Shown here in pieces: positions 21,281 to 28,641 of a DNA stretch of 29,509 nt (position 1 is its first letter; each line of letters starts with the position of its first letter). Location: IMG/VR virus record IMGVR_UViG_3300006802_000371, positions 1 to 29,509 of that record, one strand, 5' to 3'. Source of the stretch: a virus. Below the pieces are notes generated by a model that worked only from the letters and a program-made list of their open reading frames with translations, ran no database searches and was not told the DNA's origin. A program made the translations under genes and the position numbers.

Positions 21281-22198
21281 ATGGCAGGTGAATGGATTTC
21301 GGTTGATTGCTGTCTTGCGCAGAAGCCTGAGACGTTGCAGATCATGGCGGCGACAGGCCAGCCGCCTGACGTGGTTGTGGGCAGGCTTGCGATCTTTTGG
21401 GCCTGGTGCCAGCTCAACGCGGTTGACGGCGTGGTGAGTGGGAACCCTGGCGTGCTCGCAATCGTTGCAGGTGGGGATGCGGGCTTTTGGCTGGCTGTTG
21501 CTGACGCCGGTTGGCTGACGTTTGAGGATGCTGGCAAGGTGCGTATTTCCGGCTGGGAGGATCGTTTCTCGCAGGCAGCAAAGGAGCGGCTAAAGGACAG
21601 GCGACGGAAGACTGACGGACGCAAGTCGGACAGGGTACGGACGCGATCCGGACACAAACCGGACACAAACCGGACAACTTCCGGACAACTTCCGGACACA
21701 AACCAGACGCGGGATGGACTAGAAGAGAAGAGAAGAGAAGAGATAGAAGAGAGTAGATGTTGTAGTGGGCAGACGCCGCCGCCAACATCCGCAGACTTTG
21801 TTGACGAAGACCCTCTCGCTGGCTGGGAAGCGTTCTCGCAGGCTTGGAAGGCTGCGGGCCTCCAAGGACTACCAAGCGGGCTTACGCCCCCTGACGGCTT
21901 TGCCAGGGCAGTCCTAGAGCGTCCAGGCTGGCTTGCAATGGCACTGCGTCAGATACCGCGATTGCCAAAGCTGCCCTTCTTTGACCGGCCCCCTTCGTTC
22001 TGGCAGGCAATCAAGCCTGACTTTTTTGCCAAGTGCGAAAGCGGCGCCTTTGACGCTGCAAAGTTTCGGCCTGGCGAACAGGGCAAGCCGCCGCCACCAA
22101 AACGCTGGATGGACGAGTACAAGCCAGCGGAATACCGCAGGCCAAAGGAGTTGGCTGAGATTACTGGTGCGCTGAAGGTGCGAGGTGTTGATGACTGA
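21281..22198 (+). CDS. O-like replication initiator with internal origin
   Basis: 305-aa initiator-like protein. The N-terminal ~100 residues (GEWISVDCCLAQKPETLQIMAATGQPPDVVVGRLAIFWAWCQLNAVDGVVS) look like the winged-helix DNA-binding domain of phage O/DnaD-type proteins. The central segment (~104-140) is an 11-residue periodic, hydrophilic linker, encoded by the iteron block, and the C-terminal domain (AGWEAFSQAWKAAG ... PPSFWQAIKPDFFAKCESGAFD) may bind helicase. A helicase or loader gene is absent from the window, so host DnaB is the likely partner. I chose ATG 21281 because AAGG precedes it. Confidence 0.75.
   Translation: MAGEWISVDCCLAQKPETLQIMAATGQPPDVVVGRLAIFWAWCQLNAVDGVVSGNPGVLAIVAGGDAGFWLAVADAGWLTFEDAGKVRISGWEDRFSQAAKERLKDRRRKTDGRKSDRVRTRSGHKPDTNRTTSGQLPDTNQTRDGLEEKRREEIEESRCCSGQTPPPTSADFVDEDPLAGWEAFSQAWKAAGLQGLPSGLTPPDGFARAVLERPGWLAMALRQIPRLPKLPFFDRPPSFWQAIKPDFFAKCESGAFDAAKFRPGEQGKPPPPKRWMDEYKPAEYRRPKELAEITGALKVRGVDD
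21589..21757 (+). other. Predicted replication origin: 11-bp iterons plus purine tract
   Basis: Twelve consecutive 11-bp units (21589-21720) each place a CGGACA-like core at the same position, the best being CAAACCGGACA (twice) and ACTTCCGGACA (twice). An 11-bp period puts all cores on one face of the helix. Directly after, 21721-21757 is an almost pure A/G run built from AGAAG and AGAG units, lower in GC than its surroundings. It lies inside the initiator gene, as lambda ori lies in O. Confidence 0.75.
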
Positions 22199-22466
22199 GC
22201 AGGTGCGAAAGGTTGAGGAACCGCTAACGACGGCACAACGCGCGACGCTGAACGCTGTCCTGCGGTTTGCAACAGAGCGAGGCTACCCGCCGACGTTTCG
22301 TGACGTTGCTGACATGATGGGTTGGAGCAGCCCAAACGCTGCGTCGCAGATGGTTGGGGTACTCGCTCGCAAGGGATTCCTGGCCTTTGACGCAGGGATA
22401 GCAAGAACAATCCGAGGCACGGAGGCTGCGCATGAACAAGCGACCAAGCAACCGCGAGCTGTTTGA
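22191..22466 (+). CDS. LexA-type DNA-binding domain protein
   Basis: 91-aa protein that is just the LexA N-terminal winged helix: LTTAQRATLNAVLRFATERGYPPTFRDVADMMGWSSPNAASQMVGVLARKGFLAFDAGIARTIR. The YPPTFRDVAD and SSPNAASQMVGVLxRKGFL blocks are characteristic. The self-cleaving C-terminal peptidase domain is absent. Its targets may be SOS-type boxes or the phage operators; which of this and the 18272 HTH protein is the phage repressor is unresolved. ATG 22191 overlaps the initiator gene by 8 bp. Confidence 0.85.
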   Translation: MTEQVRKVEEPLTTAQRATLNAVLRFATERGYPPTFRDVADMMGWSSPNAASQMVGVLARKGFLAFDAGIARTIRGTEAAHEQATKQPRAV

Positions 22467-22716
22467 CGCCTGCATGAAGCGGGCCTGGTCTGACGACGTT
22501 GACGACGCGAGCCGCAAGCTGCTTGAGGCAGCAGCGAAGCGCATTCGCTCGCTGCACACGCGGACGATATCGCTCGCTCACAGCCTGGAGCTAGAGGAGG
22601 CTGTCTGCCAAGAGGCACTGCAAGAGCGGGACGACATGGTGTACGCGGTGCGAATGTGCCGCCAGAAGACAGAAGCAAATGAAGGACCGAAGGACACTCA
22701 CGGAGAGGGGATGTGA
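22432..22716 (+). CDS. Helical protein (94 aa), unknown function
   Basis: ATG 22432 with GGAGG about 6 nt upstream; it overlaps the LexA-like gene by 35 bp. The protein is nearly all helical (RELFDACMKRAWSDDVDDASRKLLEAAAKRIRSLHTRTISLAHSLELEEAV). There is no recognisable motif. It sits just before the sliding-clamp gene and overlaps its start (TGATG), so it may take part in replication or its control. Confidence 0.55.
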   Translation: MNKRPSNRELFDACMKRAWSDDVDDASRKLLEAAAKRIRSLHTRTISLAHSLELEEAVCQEALQERDDMVYAVRMCRQKTEANEGPKDTHGEGM

Positions 22717-23807
22717 TGGCTACTGCTACTGCAACGACGGTGAGGGTTGATGCGACTGAGCTGAGAAGAGCTTTGGCGATCTGTAAAAGGGTGGTGCCAA
22801 ACCACACGCCAAAGCCAGTGCTGCGAAACGTCCTGTTGTCTGGCAATGTGATGACGGCAACTGACAGCGAGGTCAAAGTTGACGTAGAGATCGGCTACGA
22901 AGGCGAGCCGATTCTGCTGCCTCACGACAAGCTTTCGGCAATCGTTGCAGCAAGCGACTCGCCAGTGGTTTCGCTGACGATTGACGGCAACAACCGCTGC
23001 CGCGTCACTGCTGGGCGTGGAAAGTGGATGCTGCCAACTGAAGACCCTGCCGAGTTTCCCGCGTGGGACGTGGAGGCTGAACGTCCCGTTGCAAGGGTTC
23101 CTGCGGATCAGTTCACTCGCGCAGTCAGCGGGACGGTGTTCGCGTGCGATTCGGAATCAAGTCGGTACGCTCTTGGTGCAGTGCTTGTGGGTGTTACCGA
23201 TGGCGACCTTGTGTTGGTGGCAACTGACGGTCGCCGCCTGGTTGATTTTAAGTGTGAGACAGAGCAGGCGGTTGATGACGGCGAGTGGTTGGTGCCGTCT
23301 CGCGTGATGCACCTTCTTCGTGGTGTCGCAGGTTCGGACACCGGCAGCGTTCAGCTTGAAGCAACGCAAGACGAGATTCTTGCCAGCATTGGTGACGTGC
23401 GAGTGACCGCAAGGCTCATCAATGGCGCATTCCCAGCGTGGCGGGACGTGATGCCGAAGCGGCAGGTAGAGCGGACTTTGGTGCGGGCCGCTGACATTCT
23501 CTCGGCTGTGCGACAGGCTGGAGTTGTGGCAAGCGAAAACAGCAAAGGCGTTGACTTTTCCTTTGGGCCAAGCGGCATCGGCCTGCAAGCCAAAAGTCCT
23601 GAGCACGGCGAGTCATTTGTGCAGTGCGACGTAGAGAAGGCTGGCACGGAATGCACGGCACGGCTGGACCCGTCCTTCGTGGTTCAATGGCTCAACACTG
23701 TTGACGGTGCCGAGATCGTTGAAGTTGACGCAAAGGACAACCAAAGCGCCGTCGTTTTTCACGCTGAAGAAACGCGATATGTCGTCATGCCAATGGCCCT
23801 TGACTGA
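22716..23807 (+). CDS. dnaN: DNA polymerase III beta sliding clamp (phage-encoded)
   Basis: 363-aa beta clamp, essentially full length. The three topologically similar domains are visible: VRVDATELRRALAICKRVVP...TATDSEVKVDVEI (~1-115), FTRAVSGTVFACDSESSRYALGAVLVGVTDGDLVLVATDGRRLVDFK (~130-240) and AADILSAVRQAGVVASENSKGVDFSF...PSFVVQWLN...ETRYVVMPMALD (~250-363), with a family-typical C-terminal P-M-x-L. ATG 22716 follows GAGAGGGG. Neighbours on both sides are phage-type and co-directional, so it is not a stray host gene. No polymerase is encoded, so it must work with the host replicase. Confidence 0.93.
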   Translation: MATATATTVRVDATELRRALAICKRVVPNHTPKPVLRNVLLSGNVMTATDSEVKVDVEIGYEGEPILLPHDKLSAIVAASDSPVVSLTIDGNNRCRVTAGRGKWMLPTEDPAEFPAWDVEAERPVARVPADQFTRAVSGTVFACDSESSRYALGAVLVGVTDGDLVLVATDGRRLVDFKCETEQAVDDGEWLVPSRVMHLLRGVAGSDTGSVQLEATQDEILASIGDVRVTARLINGAFPAWRDVMPKRQVERTLVRAADILSAVRQAGVVASENSKGVDFSFGPSGIGLQAKSPEHGESFVQCDVEKAGTECTARLDPSFVVQWLNTVDGAEIVEVDAKDNQSAVVFHAEETRYVVMPMALD

Positions 23808-23825
23808 TGCGGCAACCTTGGTGGC

Positions 23826-24185
23826 ATGACACCAAAGATGCGGCAGATCGCGGACGACGGTTTTGCGGAAAAATACCACGCCGGATGGAAATACAAGGCA
23901 CTTTCGCAGCACTACAAGTGTGGTGCTCAGGTTGTTTGTGACCTTGTGCGTGCCTTGAAGTTGCCGCCGCGAGGAAACGTCAGTGAGATGAACGACGCGC
24001 CGACGCTGGAAGAAGAGCAGGCGTCAGCAGCTTCCCTGGCCCTTGCTCCTCTTGTCGCTGAGCGAGTCAAAGAGGTGACAGCGTTGCACCTCAAGTTTTT
24101 GCGCGGAGAAATCACGTCTTTTCCGTGGGACAGAACTCCAAACCGGCGCTGCCTGTTTGTCAGCGGGAAAATGAGGGGTGACTGA
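23826..24185 (+). CDS. Small HTH-type protein with acidic middle, first of two relatives
   Basis: 119-aa protein starting MTPKMRQIADDGFAEKYHAGWKYKALSQHYKCGAQVVCDLVRALKLPPRGN, a Trp/His-containing helix-turn-helix, followed by EEEQASAASLALAPLVAERV and a basic end (DRTPNRRCLF). A second gene at 25841 has the same plan (HTH ending ELPKRHN, acidic EEEEA, SLAP block). ATG 23826 sits in a short GGTG...CACC repeat. It probably binds nucleic acid; target and role unknown. Confidence 0.6.
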   Translation: MTPKMRQIADDGFAEKYHAGWKYKALSQHYKCGAQVVCDLVRALKLPPRGNVSEMNDAPTLEEEQASAASLALAPLVAERVKEVTALHLKFLRGEITSFPWDRTPNRRCLFVSGKMRGD

Positions 24186-24424
24186 TGAAAGCGTCTTTAG
24201 AGTTTGACCTGACGAATCCTGACGACGTTGACGGGTACGCTGCTGCCAAGGCAGGTGCCGCCGCCGTTGCGTCGTTGCGAGAGATTGCAACGTGGCTTCA
24301 CGCCTGCAAGAAGTGGCCTACGGCATACCAGTCAGAGCAGGAAACGCTGGCCTATACGGCAGCTCACGACAAGCTGCGTGAGATTTGCGAGGACAACGGC
24401 CTGGCATTGGATCGCATCGCTTGA
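24185..24424 (+). CDS. Small helical phage protein (79 aa), resembles RusA-neighbour family
   Basis: 79-aa protein (MKASLEFDLTNPDDVDGYAAAKAGAAAVASLREIATWLHACKK...ETLAYTAAHDKLREICEDNGLALDRIA). The opening MxASLxFDL and the LREIxEDxGL end recall a small family often found beside rusA in phages. Start overlaps the previous stop by one base. Function unknown; its fixed place next to RusA suggests a role in recombination or replication. Confidence 0.6.
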   Translation: MKASLEFDLTNPDDVDGYAAAKAGAAAVASLREIATWLHACKKWPTAYQSEQETLAYTAAHDKLREICEDNGLALDRIA

Positions 24425-24432
24425 CGCTGTTG

Positions 24433-24449
24433 CCATGCTTCCCGCATGG
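24433..24449 (+). promoter_or_regulatory. Hairpin over the rusA start codon
   Basis: CCATGC (24433-24438) and GCATGG (24444-24449) form a perfect 6-bp stem around TTCCC. The ATG of rusA lies in the right arm, and there is no ribosome site upstream. Translation may therefore need unfolding or coupling to the preceding gene. Confidence 0.45.
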
Positions 24450-24880
24450 AATCTTTTTCTGTCAACGTCCAGCCTGTGAGCCAGCCGCGTGCGAGAGTGA
24501 CAACTCGCGGCAAGTTTGCTCACGCTTACGTTCCTGAAAAGCATCGTGTGCATGACTACCGCAAGAAGGTCGCCGCCGCTGCTGTAAAAGCTGGCGTTGC
24601 GATGCGTAGCGGCCCCGTTTTTGTTGACCTGCTCTTCGTCTTTGAACGCCCGAAAAGCCATCGCACAAAAAGCGGGCTTTCTAGTCGCGCCCCTGCCCTG
24701 CCGCGTGAAGACGGCGACAACCTTGCGAAAGCCGTGGTTGACTGCCTAACGGGCGTCGCGTGGGAAGACGACACTATTGTCGCAGATTGGTTTGTCCGCA
24801 AGCGATACGGAAAGCAAGGGCTTGTGCGGGTGGAGATCAGCGACGTTGACGTGAGCGACTGGGAGGGCTTTTGTGAATGA
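24446..24880 (+). CDS. rusA: RusA-type Holliday junction resolvase
   Basis: 144-aa resolvase. Catalytic Asp residues are in place: PREDGDNLAKAVVDCLTG (Asp89, Asp91 with Asn92 and Lys95) and WEDDTIV (Asp108/109). The N-terminal V-N-V-Q-P-x-S-Q-P-R-x-R-x-T opening is classic for RusA. The enzyme resolves four-way junctions to allow packaging of branched replication products. Its start codon is inside a short hairpin and lacks a ribosome site. The following GTG overlaps its stop by 8 bp. Confidence 0.93.
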   Translation: MESFSVNVQPVSQPRARVTTRGKFAHAYVPEKHRVHDYRKKVAAAAVKAGVAMRSGPVFVDLLFVFERPKSHRTKSGLSSRAPALPREDGDNLAKAVVDCLTGVAWEDDTIVADWFVRKRYGKQGLVRVEISDVDVSDWEGFCE

Positions 24881-25838
24881 CATTGAGGAAGCAATGAGCG
24901 CTATCTGGCTGGACAAATCTGCGGAACCGGAAACCCGGGAAGCTGCAAAGCGCGTCTTGCAGCGTGAGCACGAAAGGCAAACGCGTCACGAACGAGCCGA
25001 CAGGTATCTGCCGGATGACATTTTGCCGGTAGATCGTGAGTTTGAAGAACTTTGCCGCGTCGTCACGGAAGAAGGCCGACAGAAGGCAGCAAAGTCTCAC
25101 GTCACGATTGTCGGCCAGGTGCGAGACTGCGGCGGCGTTTTGCCGGTCAGCCTTCACCGACTATCTCTCTTCTCTCGCTTGTTTGCTGGCTGCGGCATGG
25201 TCTTCGTTGAGAACGACAGCAAAGACGGCACAAAAGAAATGCTCAAAGCATTCGCCGCAGCAAATCCTGAGAATGTCGTCGTTAATTGCCGCAACTATGG
25301 CTACAAGAAGCTAGCCGGTTTTGAGCCGAAGCGAGTGAAGCGGTACGCAGCGTTCCGCAACAAGTGCAAAGCCCTAGCAAAGCAGCACTTTCCGGAAACT
25401 GACTATGTGCTCGTTGTTGATCTAGACCCGTGGGGCGGGTGGTCGCTCATGGGGCTCATCAACGGCATCGGATGGCTTGAGCGGATTCCGACTGCCGCAG
25501 GCATGGCGAGCCTGTCGCTATACGAAGCTTCGCTTGAGGGTGGCGGGTCAACTTGGTTGCACTATGACCTTTGGGCTTTGCGTGCCTACCGCTGGCGTCA
25601 TCAGTTTGAGCCGTGGATGCCCTATTGGCTTCCTTCTCCAGGCGCCCCCCCTGTTCGCGTCTTGTCGGCATTTGGTGCCGCCGCAATCTACAGGCCGAAA
25701 GCGTTTTTTGCTTGCGACTACGAAAGCATTGACGGCGACATAGAACACGCGGGACTTCACAAGCAGATGCAGCAGAAAGGCTGGGAAATGTACCTCAACC
25801 CTAGCCAGAGGGTGGTCATGCACTGGCTCACGGAGTAG
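24873..25838 (+). CDS. Glycosyltransferase (Cap59/mannosyltransferase-like)
   Basis: 321-aa predicted glycosyltransferase: VTIVGQVRDCGGVLP opening, MVFVENDSKDGTKEML (nucleotide-sugar binding strand), the DxD-type VLVVDLDPWGG, and a late FFACDYESIDGDIEHAGLH. The layout matches fungal CMT1/Cap59-like mannosyltransferases also found in bacteria and phages. GTG 24873 has GGGAGGG about 5 nt upstream. The acceptor is unknown. It sits in the replication block, not with the head genes, so it may glycosylate DNA-associated or host-surface targets; that is open. Confidence 0.75.
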   Translation: MNDIEEAMSAIWLDKSAEPETREAAKRVLQREHERQTRHERADRYLPDDILPVDREFEELCRVVTEEGRQKAAKSHVTIVGQVRDCGGVLPVSLHRLSLFSRLFAGCGMVFVENDSKDGTKEMLKAFAAANPENVVVNCRNYGYKKLAGFEPKRVKRYAAFRNKCKALAKQHFPETDYVLVVDLDPWGGWSLMGLINGIGWLERIPTAAGMASLSLYEASLEGGGSTWLHYDLWALRAYRWRHQFEPWMPYWLPSPGAPPVRVLSAFGAAAIYRPKAFFACDYESIDGDIEHAGLHKQMQQKGWEMYLNPSQRVVMHWLTE

Positions 25839-25840
25839 CG

Positions 25841-26227
25841 ATGCGAGGCGACACAACTGCCGTAGACGTTCAGACGCTGCGCCTGCAATGGGCCAGCCAT
25901 TCGTCAATGGTGGATATCTGTGCGTTTTGGACGATCAGCCGCGACCAGCTCATCCGACTGCGTGACGTTTACGAGTTGCCGAAACGGCACAACAGGTCGC
26001 TGCGCTTTAAGCCTCAGCGGCAGACAGATGATGCAGACTCTGAAGAGGAAGAGGCAAAGTCTCAGGAAACTCTTTCGCTCGCGCCAAGCATTGAGCAGCG
26101 GGCCGCTCTTGTGCGTGCGAAATGGAGTGAGTCGGTAAGAAATGAACGCTACTGGTCTGCCCCAATGCGGTTTGTTGTGCAGCAGGTAGACCTGCCGCCA
26201 GACGCAGAGCTGCCGGTTGAAGAGTAA
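25841..26227 (+). CDS. Small HTH-type protein with acidic middle, second relative
   Basis: 128-aa protein built like the one at 23826: HTH-like VDICAFWTISRDQLIRLRDVYELPKRHN, acidic DADSEEEEAKSQ, then LSLAPSIEQRAALVRAKWSE. The alignment of ELPKRHN with KLPPRGN and of SLAPS with SLALAP suggests duplication and divergence. ATG 25841 follows the glycosyltransferase stop by 2 bp. It may control or process early transcripts; this is inference. Confidence 0.6.
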   Translation: MRGDTTAVDVQTLRLQWASHSSMVDICAFWTISRDQLIRLRDVYELPKRHNRSLRFKPQRQTDDADSEEEEAKSQETLSLAPSIEQRAALVRAKWSESVRNERYWSAPMRFVVQQVDLPPDAELPVEE

Positions 26228-26283
26228 CTGCAAGAGGTGGGCGGTGACTTGTCACGATGCAGACTGCACCGGAGGCATTCTCG

Positions 26284-26538
26284 ATGACCCTTTTTGAAAA
26301 AATCCGTCTTCTTGCTGAATGGTCGCCAATCATTTCCTTCCTGCAACGGTTTGCAGAGGAAAGCGACATTCACGCGAAAGCCCTCATTGTCAGTGACGCG
26401 GCTGAGTGGCTCGCAAGCCGCACAGATTTGGAATGGGATGACGAGCTTGTGGATCACATCGCAGACATTCTCCGCAGCGATGAAGGCGAAGCCCTCGTCC
26501 GCTGGGTGATGTCGCAGCTTGAGGTGCAGAGTGACTGA
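26284..26538 (+). CDS. Small acidic helical protein (84 aa), unknown function
   Basis: ATG 26284 with GGAGG (26271-26275) 8 nt upstream; an in-frame ATG 27 nt earlier is less likely. The protein is helical and acidic (LFEKIRLLAEWSPIISFLQRFAEESD...LEWDDELVDHIADILRS). No signal peptide or clear membrane helix is present. It opens the tightly overlapping cassette of small membrane proteins, and could be a regulator or antiholin-like partner; that is a guess from position. Confidence 0.55.
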   Translation: MTLFEKIRLLAEWSPIISFLQRFAEESDIHAKALIVSDAAEWLASRTDLEWDDELVDHIADILRSDEGEALVRWVMSQLEVQSD

Positions 26539-26809
26539 CCCTGTGAAGATTCTCGCTGCGGTTGCTGCCGTTTCGTTGTTTGTGGCGCCGTACATCCCAG
26601 CCGCGTTCTCGCGGCTTTCGGCGTTTGTGCAGTCCTTGCGTGTTCCCTCGCTGCCATCGGCGGCACCGTCAGGAATCGGCGTTGATGACATGACCACGGT
26701 GCTGCATCTCGCAAACAAGCTGCGACTTGAGGGAAATGCAGAGGCTGTTGCGCTCTGCCAGAAACTGCTTGATTCCATGCTTGGCTACACGCCTGGAGGC
26801 AAGAAGTGA
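26531..26809 (+). CDS. Small membrane protein, holin candidate
   Basis: 92-aa protein with an N-terminal hydrophobic helix (VKILAAVAAVSLFVAPYIPAAF, ~residues 5-25) and a helical cytoplasmic or periplasmic domain (DDMTTVLHLANKLRLEGNAEAVALCQKLLDSML). GTG 26531 overlaps the upstream stop by 8 bp, and the stop overlaps the next GTG. One membrane helix, small size and position two genes before the peptidase fit a holin or membrane-anchored lysis protein, but single-helix holins are hard to prove by sequence. Confidence 0.5.
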   Translation: MTDPVKILAAVAAVSLFVAPYIPAAFSRLSAFVQSLRVPSLPSAAPSGIGVDDMTTVLHLANKLRLEGNAEAVALCQKLLDSMLGYTPGGKK

Positions 26810-27297
26810 CTGGGCGCAATCTCATCGCTTTGGCTTGTCTGTACGTTGCTTTCAGCGGGTTGCCGTCTGGACTGAGCCTGCCTATCCCATCACTGCCGTC
26901 ACCTGGCGGCACGGACATTGAGGTGCCAACGGTGCGTCTGCGTGAGGCTGTCGCTGGCGTTGCGAAAGTGGCCCAGAACATGAGCGGCTTTGACCGTCAG
27001 GTCTGGATGGCGACTTGGAAGGAAGCAGCACGGCTCGTCGATGGCGAGCGACTGGATGGCTCAGCAATAACGTTTCACGACACCATCGGTCTGCGTGCCT
27101 ATACGGGGATCGTCTTAGACATTGCGTGGAAGCGACTCGCGAACGCTTCCGGCAAATACGATGGGCTGGCTGACGCTGTTGAAGAGGCATTCGCGGACAC
27201 CATCGGCAACGATGTGAAACCGTTTGACGAGGCGACCAAGCGGCAGACGGTTGAGCTGTTTAAGGCTCTTGCGTGGGCTGGGGCACGAGGAGAGTAG
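26806..27297 (+). CDS. Exported or membrane-anchored protein (163 aa), unknown function
   Basis: GTG start overlapping the previous stop. Residues ~4-25 are hydrophobic (NLIALACLYVAFSGLPSGL) and could be a signal peptide or anchor, followed by a Pro-rich linker (SLPIPSLPSPGG) and a helical domain (TVRLREAVAGVAKVAQNMSGFDRQVWMATWKEAARLVDGE). It is between a membrane protein and the papain-like peptidase, so it may be part of the lysis or cell-envelope module. No family recognised. Confidence 0.6.
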   Translation: MTGRNLIALACLYVAFSGLPSGLSLPIPSLPSPGGTDIEVPTVRLREAVAGVAKVAQNMSGFDRQVWMATWKEAARLVDGERLDGSAITFHDTIGLRAYTGIVLDIAWKRLANASGKYDGLADAVEEAFADTIGNDVKPFDEATKRQTVELFKALAWAGARGE

Positions 27298-27301
27298 CGA
27301 C

Positions 27302-28216
27302 GTGCAAGACCAGCTTTTCGGCTATGTGCCGGACACGCCAGCAAATGAGGCTTTCATCGCCTCACTTCCGTTCCCAACGCTTGCAGCGGCTGGGCCTAGC
27401 CTCGTTCTGGACGACAAGCGAGAGGTGTTTCTGTATGAGTCCCTCATCAAGGCGATGCCAGAGTGGAAGCGTGGCGCGCAGGGGATAGGCAGTTGCGTTG
27501 GCTGGGGTTGGTCGCTTGCTGTTGACCTTCTTGCTGCAACTGAAGTCATGCTCAAGCGGGAGCCGGAATCATTTGGAGGCAGGACGCTTGAGGCGAGCGT
27601 TTACGCTTTCAGCCGCGTTGAGGCTCGCGGGCGCTCGCGTGCAGGAATGTCAGACGGCTCATACGGTGGCGCTGCTGCCAAGGCTGTGAAGGACTGGGGG
27701 ACGCTGCATTACGGGCGCGACTACAAAGGCGAGCGGTTTGACTCTTACTCTGCCCAGCGAGAAAAGACGTGGGGCAATACTGGAGTCCCTGACAACCTTG
27801 AGCCATTTGCTAAAGAGCACCGCGTCGGTGAAGTGACGCTCGTTGACTCCTTTGACGCAGCAGCCAAAGCAATCCAGAACGGCTACCCCGTCGCGGTTTG
27901 TTCCGGCCAAGGTTTCACAATGAAGCGTGACAGCCAGGGCTTTTGCTCGCCTCGCGGGAGCTGGGCGCACTGCATGTGCCTTGCCGGTGTCCGCTGGGAT
28001 CGCCCCGGCCTGCTGTGCATCAACTCTTGGGGCAATAGCAACTCAGGGCCGCACTATCCGCAGACGATGCCTTCAAGCGTGCAAGCGTGCTCTTTCTGGA
28101 TTGATGCCCGCACGGTGGACGGAATGTTGCGAGGAAGAGACTCCTACGCACTCAGCAGCTACGAAGGGTTCCCGCCAAGGAGAATAGAACGATGGTTCCC
28201 AGATGGCTTGCTTTGA
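27302..28216 (+). CDS. Papain-like (C1-type) cysteine peptidase
   Basis: 304-aa peptidase. The active site is complete: QGIGSCVGWGWS with Cys65 and an oxyanion-type Gln60, WAHCMCLAGV with His223, and CINSWGNSNSG with Asn241; the order Q, C, H, N-S-W-G is the papain hallmark. There is no signal peptide on GTG 27302 (GAGGAGAG 7 nt upstream), which would fit release through a holin. It sits within a run of small membrane/exported proteins and a lipoprotein. An endolysin-like role on a protein-rich cell envelope is my inference; a virion or immunity role is an alternative. Confidence 0.8.
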   Translation: MQDQLFGYVPDTPANEAFIASLPFPTLAAAGPSLVLDDKREVFLYESLIKAMPEWKRGAQGIGSCVGWGWSLAVDLLAATEVMLKREPESFGGRTLEASVYAFSRVEARGRSRAGMSDGSYGGAAAKAVKDWGTLHYGRDYKGERFDSYSAQREKTWGNTGVPDNLEPFAKEHRVGEVTLVDSFDAAAKAIQNGYPVAVCSGQGFTMKRDSQGFCSPRGSWAHCMCLAGVRWDRPGLLCINSWGNSNSGPHYPQTMPSSVQACSFWIDARTVDGMLRGRDSYALSSYEGFPPRRIERWFPDGLL

Positions 28217-28641
28217 CGGCATTGCTTGTGCTGCCTGGTTGCCAGACAGCTCAAAGCGTTGACCGTGCAGGCATCATCTCAGAGCTTTCCGTGAGAGTCG
28301 CGGCCTTGCTTTTCTCGCAAGGTGGTGAGCCTCTGCCTACACCTGCGCCCAAAGAAGGTTGCGAGGTGGACTGTCGCTGCGATGGGACTGGAGAGGAGAA
28401 GAGCGGAGACGGGCTGGCTGTTGTCTCTTGCCGCTGTGAGGACTCCTGCAAATGCAAGAAGGAAAAGCAGGGACTAGACGCGCCGCCAGTGGAAGAGCCT
28501 CCGCTCGTCCCAATCCCTCAGCCTGAGCCAAAGCCTGCGTCGCAGCCCGTCGTGATTCGGACAGTCCCGCAAGTCATGTGCGAAGGCGGCGCCTGCTTTG
28601 CCCCGCCGCAACGTCAACGCGGAGGGCTATTCAGACGATGA
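28192..28641 (+). CDS. Pro/Cys-rich lipoprotein
   Basis: 149-aa lipoprotein: signal MVPRWLALTALLVLPGC with lipobox LPGC (Cys17). The mature protein has Cys clusters (CEVDCRCDG, CRCEDSCKCKK), then a Pro-rich stretch (PPVEEPPLVPIPQPEPKP) and CEGGACF before a basic end. AAGGAG 7 nt upstream of ATG 28192. It overlaps the peptidase by 25 bp. A Pro-rich outer-membrane lipoprotein beside a lysis gene recalls Rz1-type o-spanins, although it is longer and Cys-rich. Confidence 0.75.
   Translation: MVPRWLALTALLVLPGCQTAQSVDRAGIISELSVRVAALLFSQGGEPLPTPAPKEGCEVDCRCDGTGEEKSGDGLAVVSCRCEDSCKCKKEKQGLDAPPVEEPPLVPIPQPEPKPASQPVVIRTVPQVMCEGGACFAPPQRQRGGLFRR

Noticed and set aside
21589-21720. CRISPR-like array
   Set aside because: Units are 11 bp without separate spacers, so this is an iteron array rather than a CRISPR.
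21721-21757. Simple microsatellite expansion
   Set aside because: The purine run is next to ordered iterons and in an initiator gene, which is better explained as an origin unwinding element, although slippage could have shaped it.
22716-23807. dnaN as a captured host chromosome segment at a prophage border
   Set aside because: Phage-type genes lie on both sides in the same operon with 1-19 bp gaps, and no dnaA or recF-like neighbours are seen.
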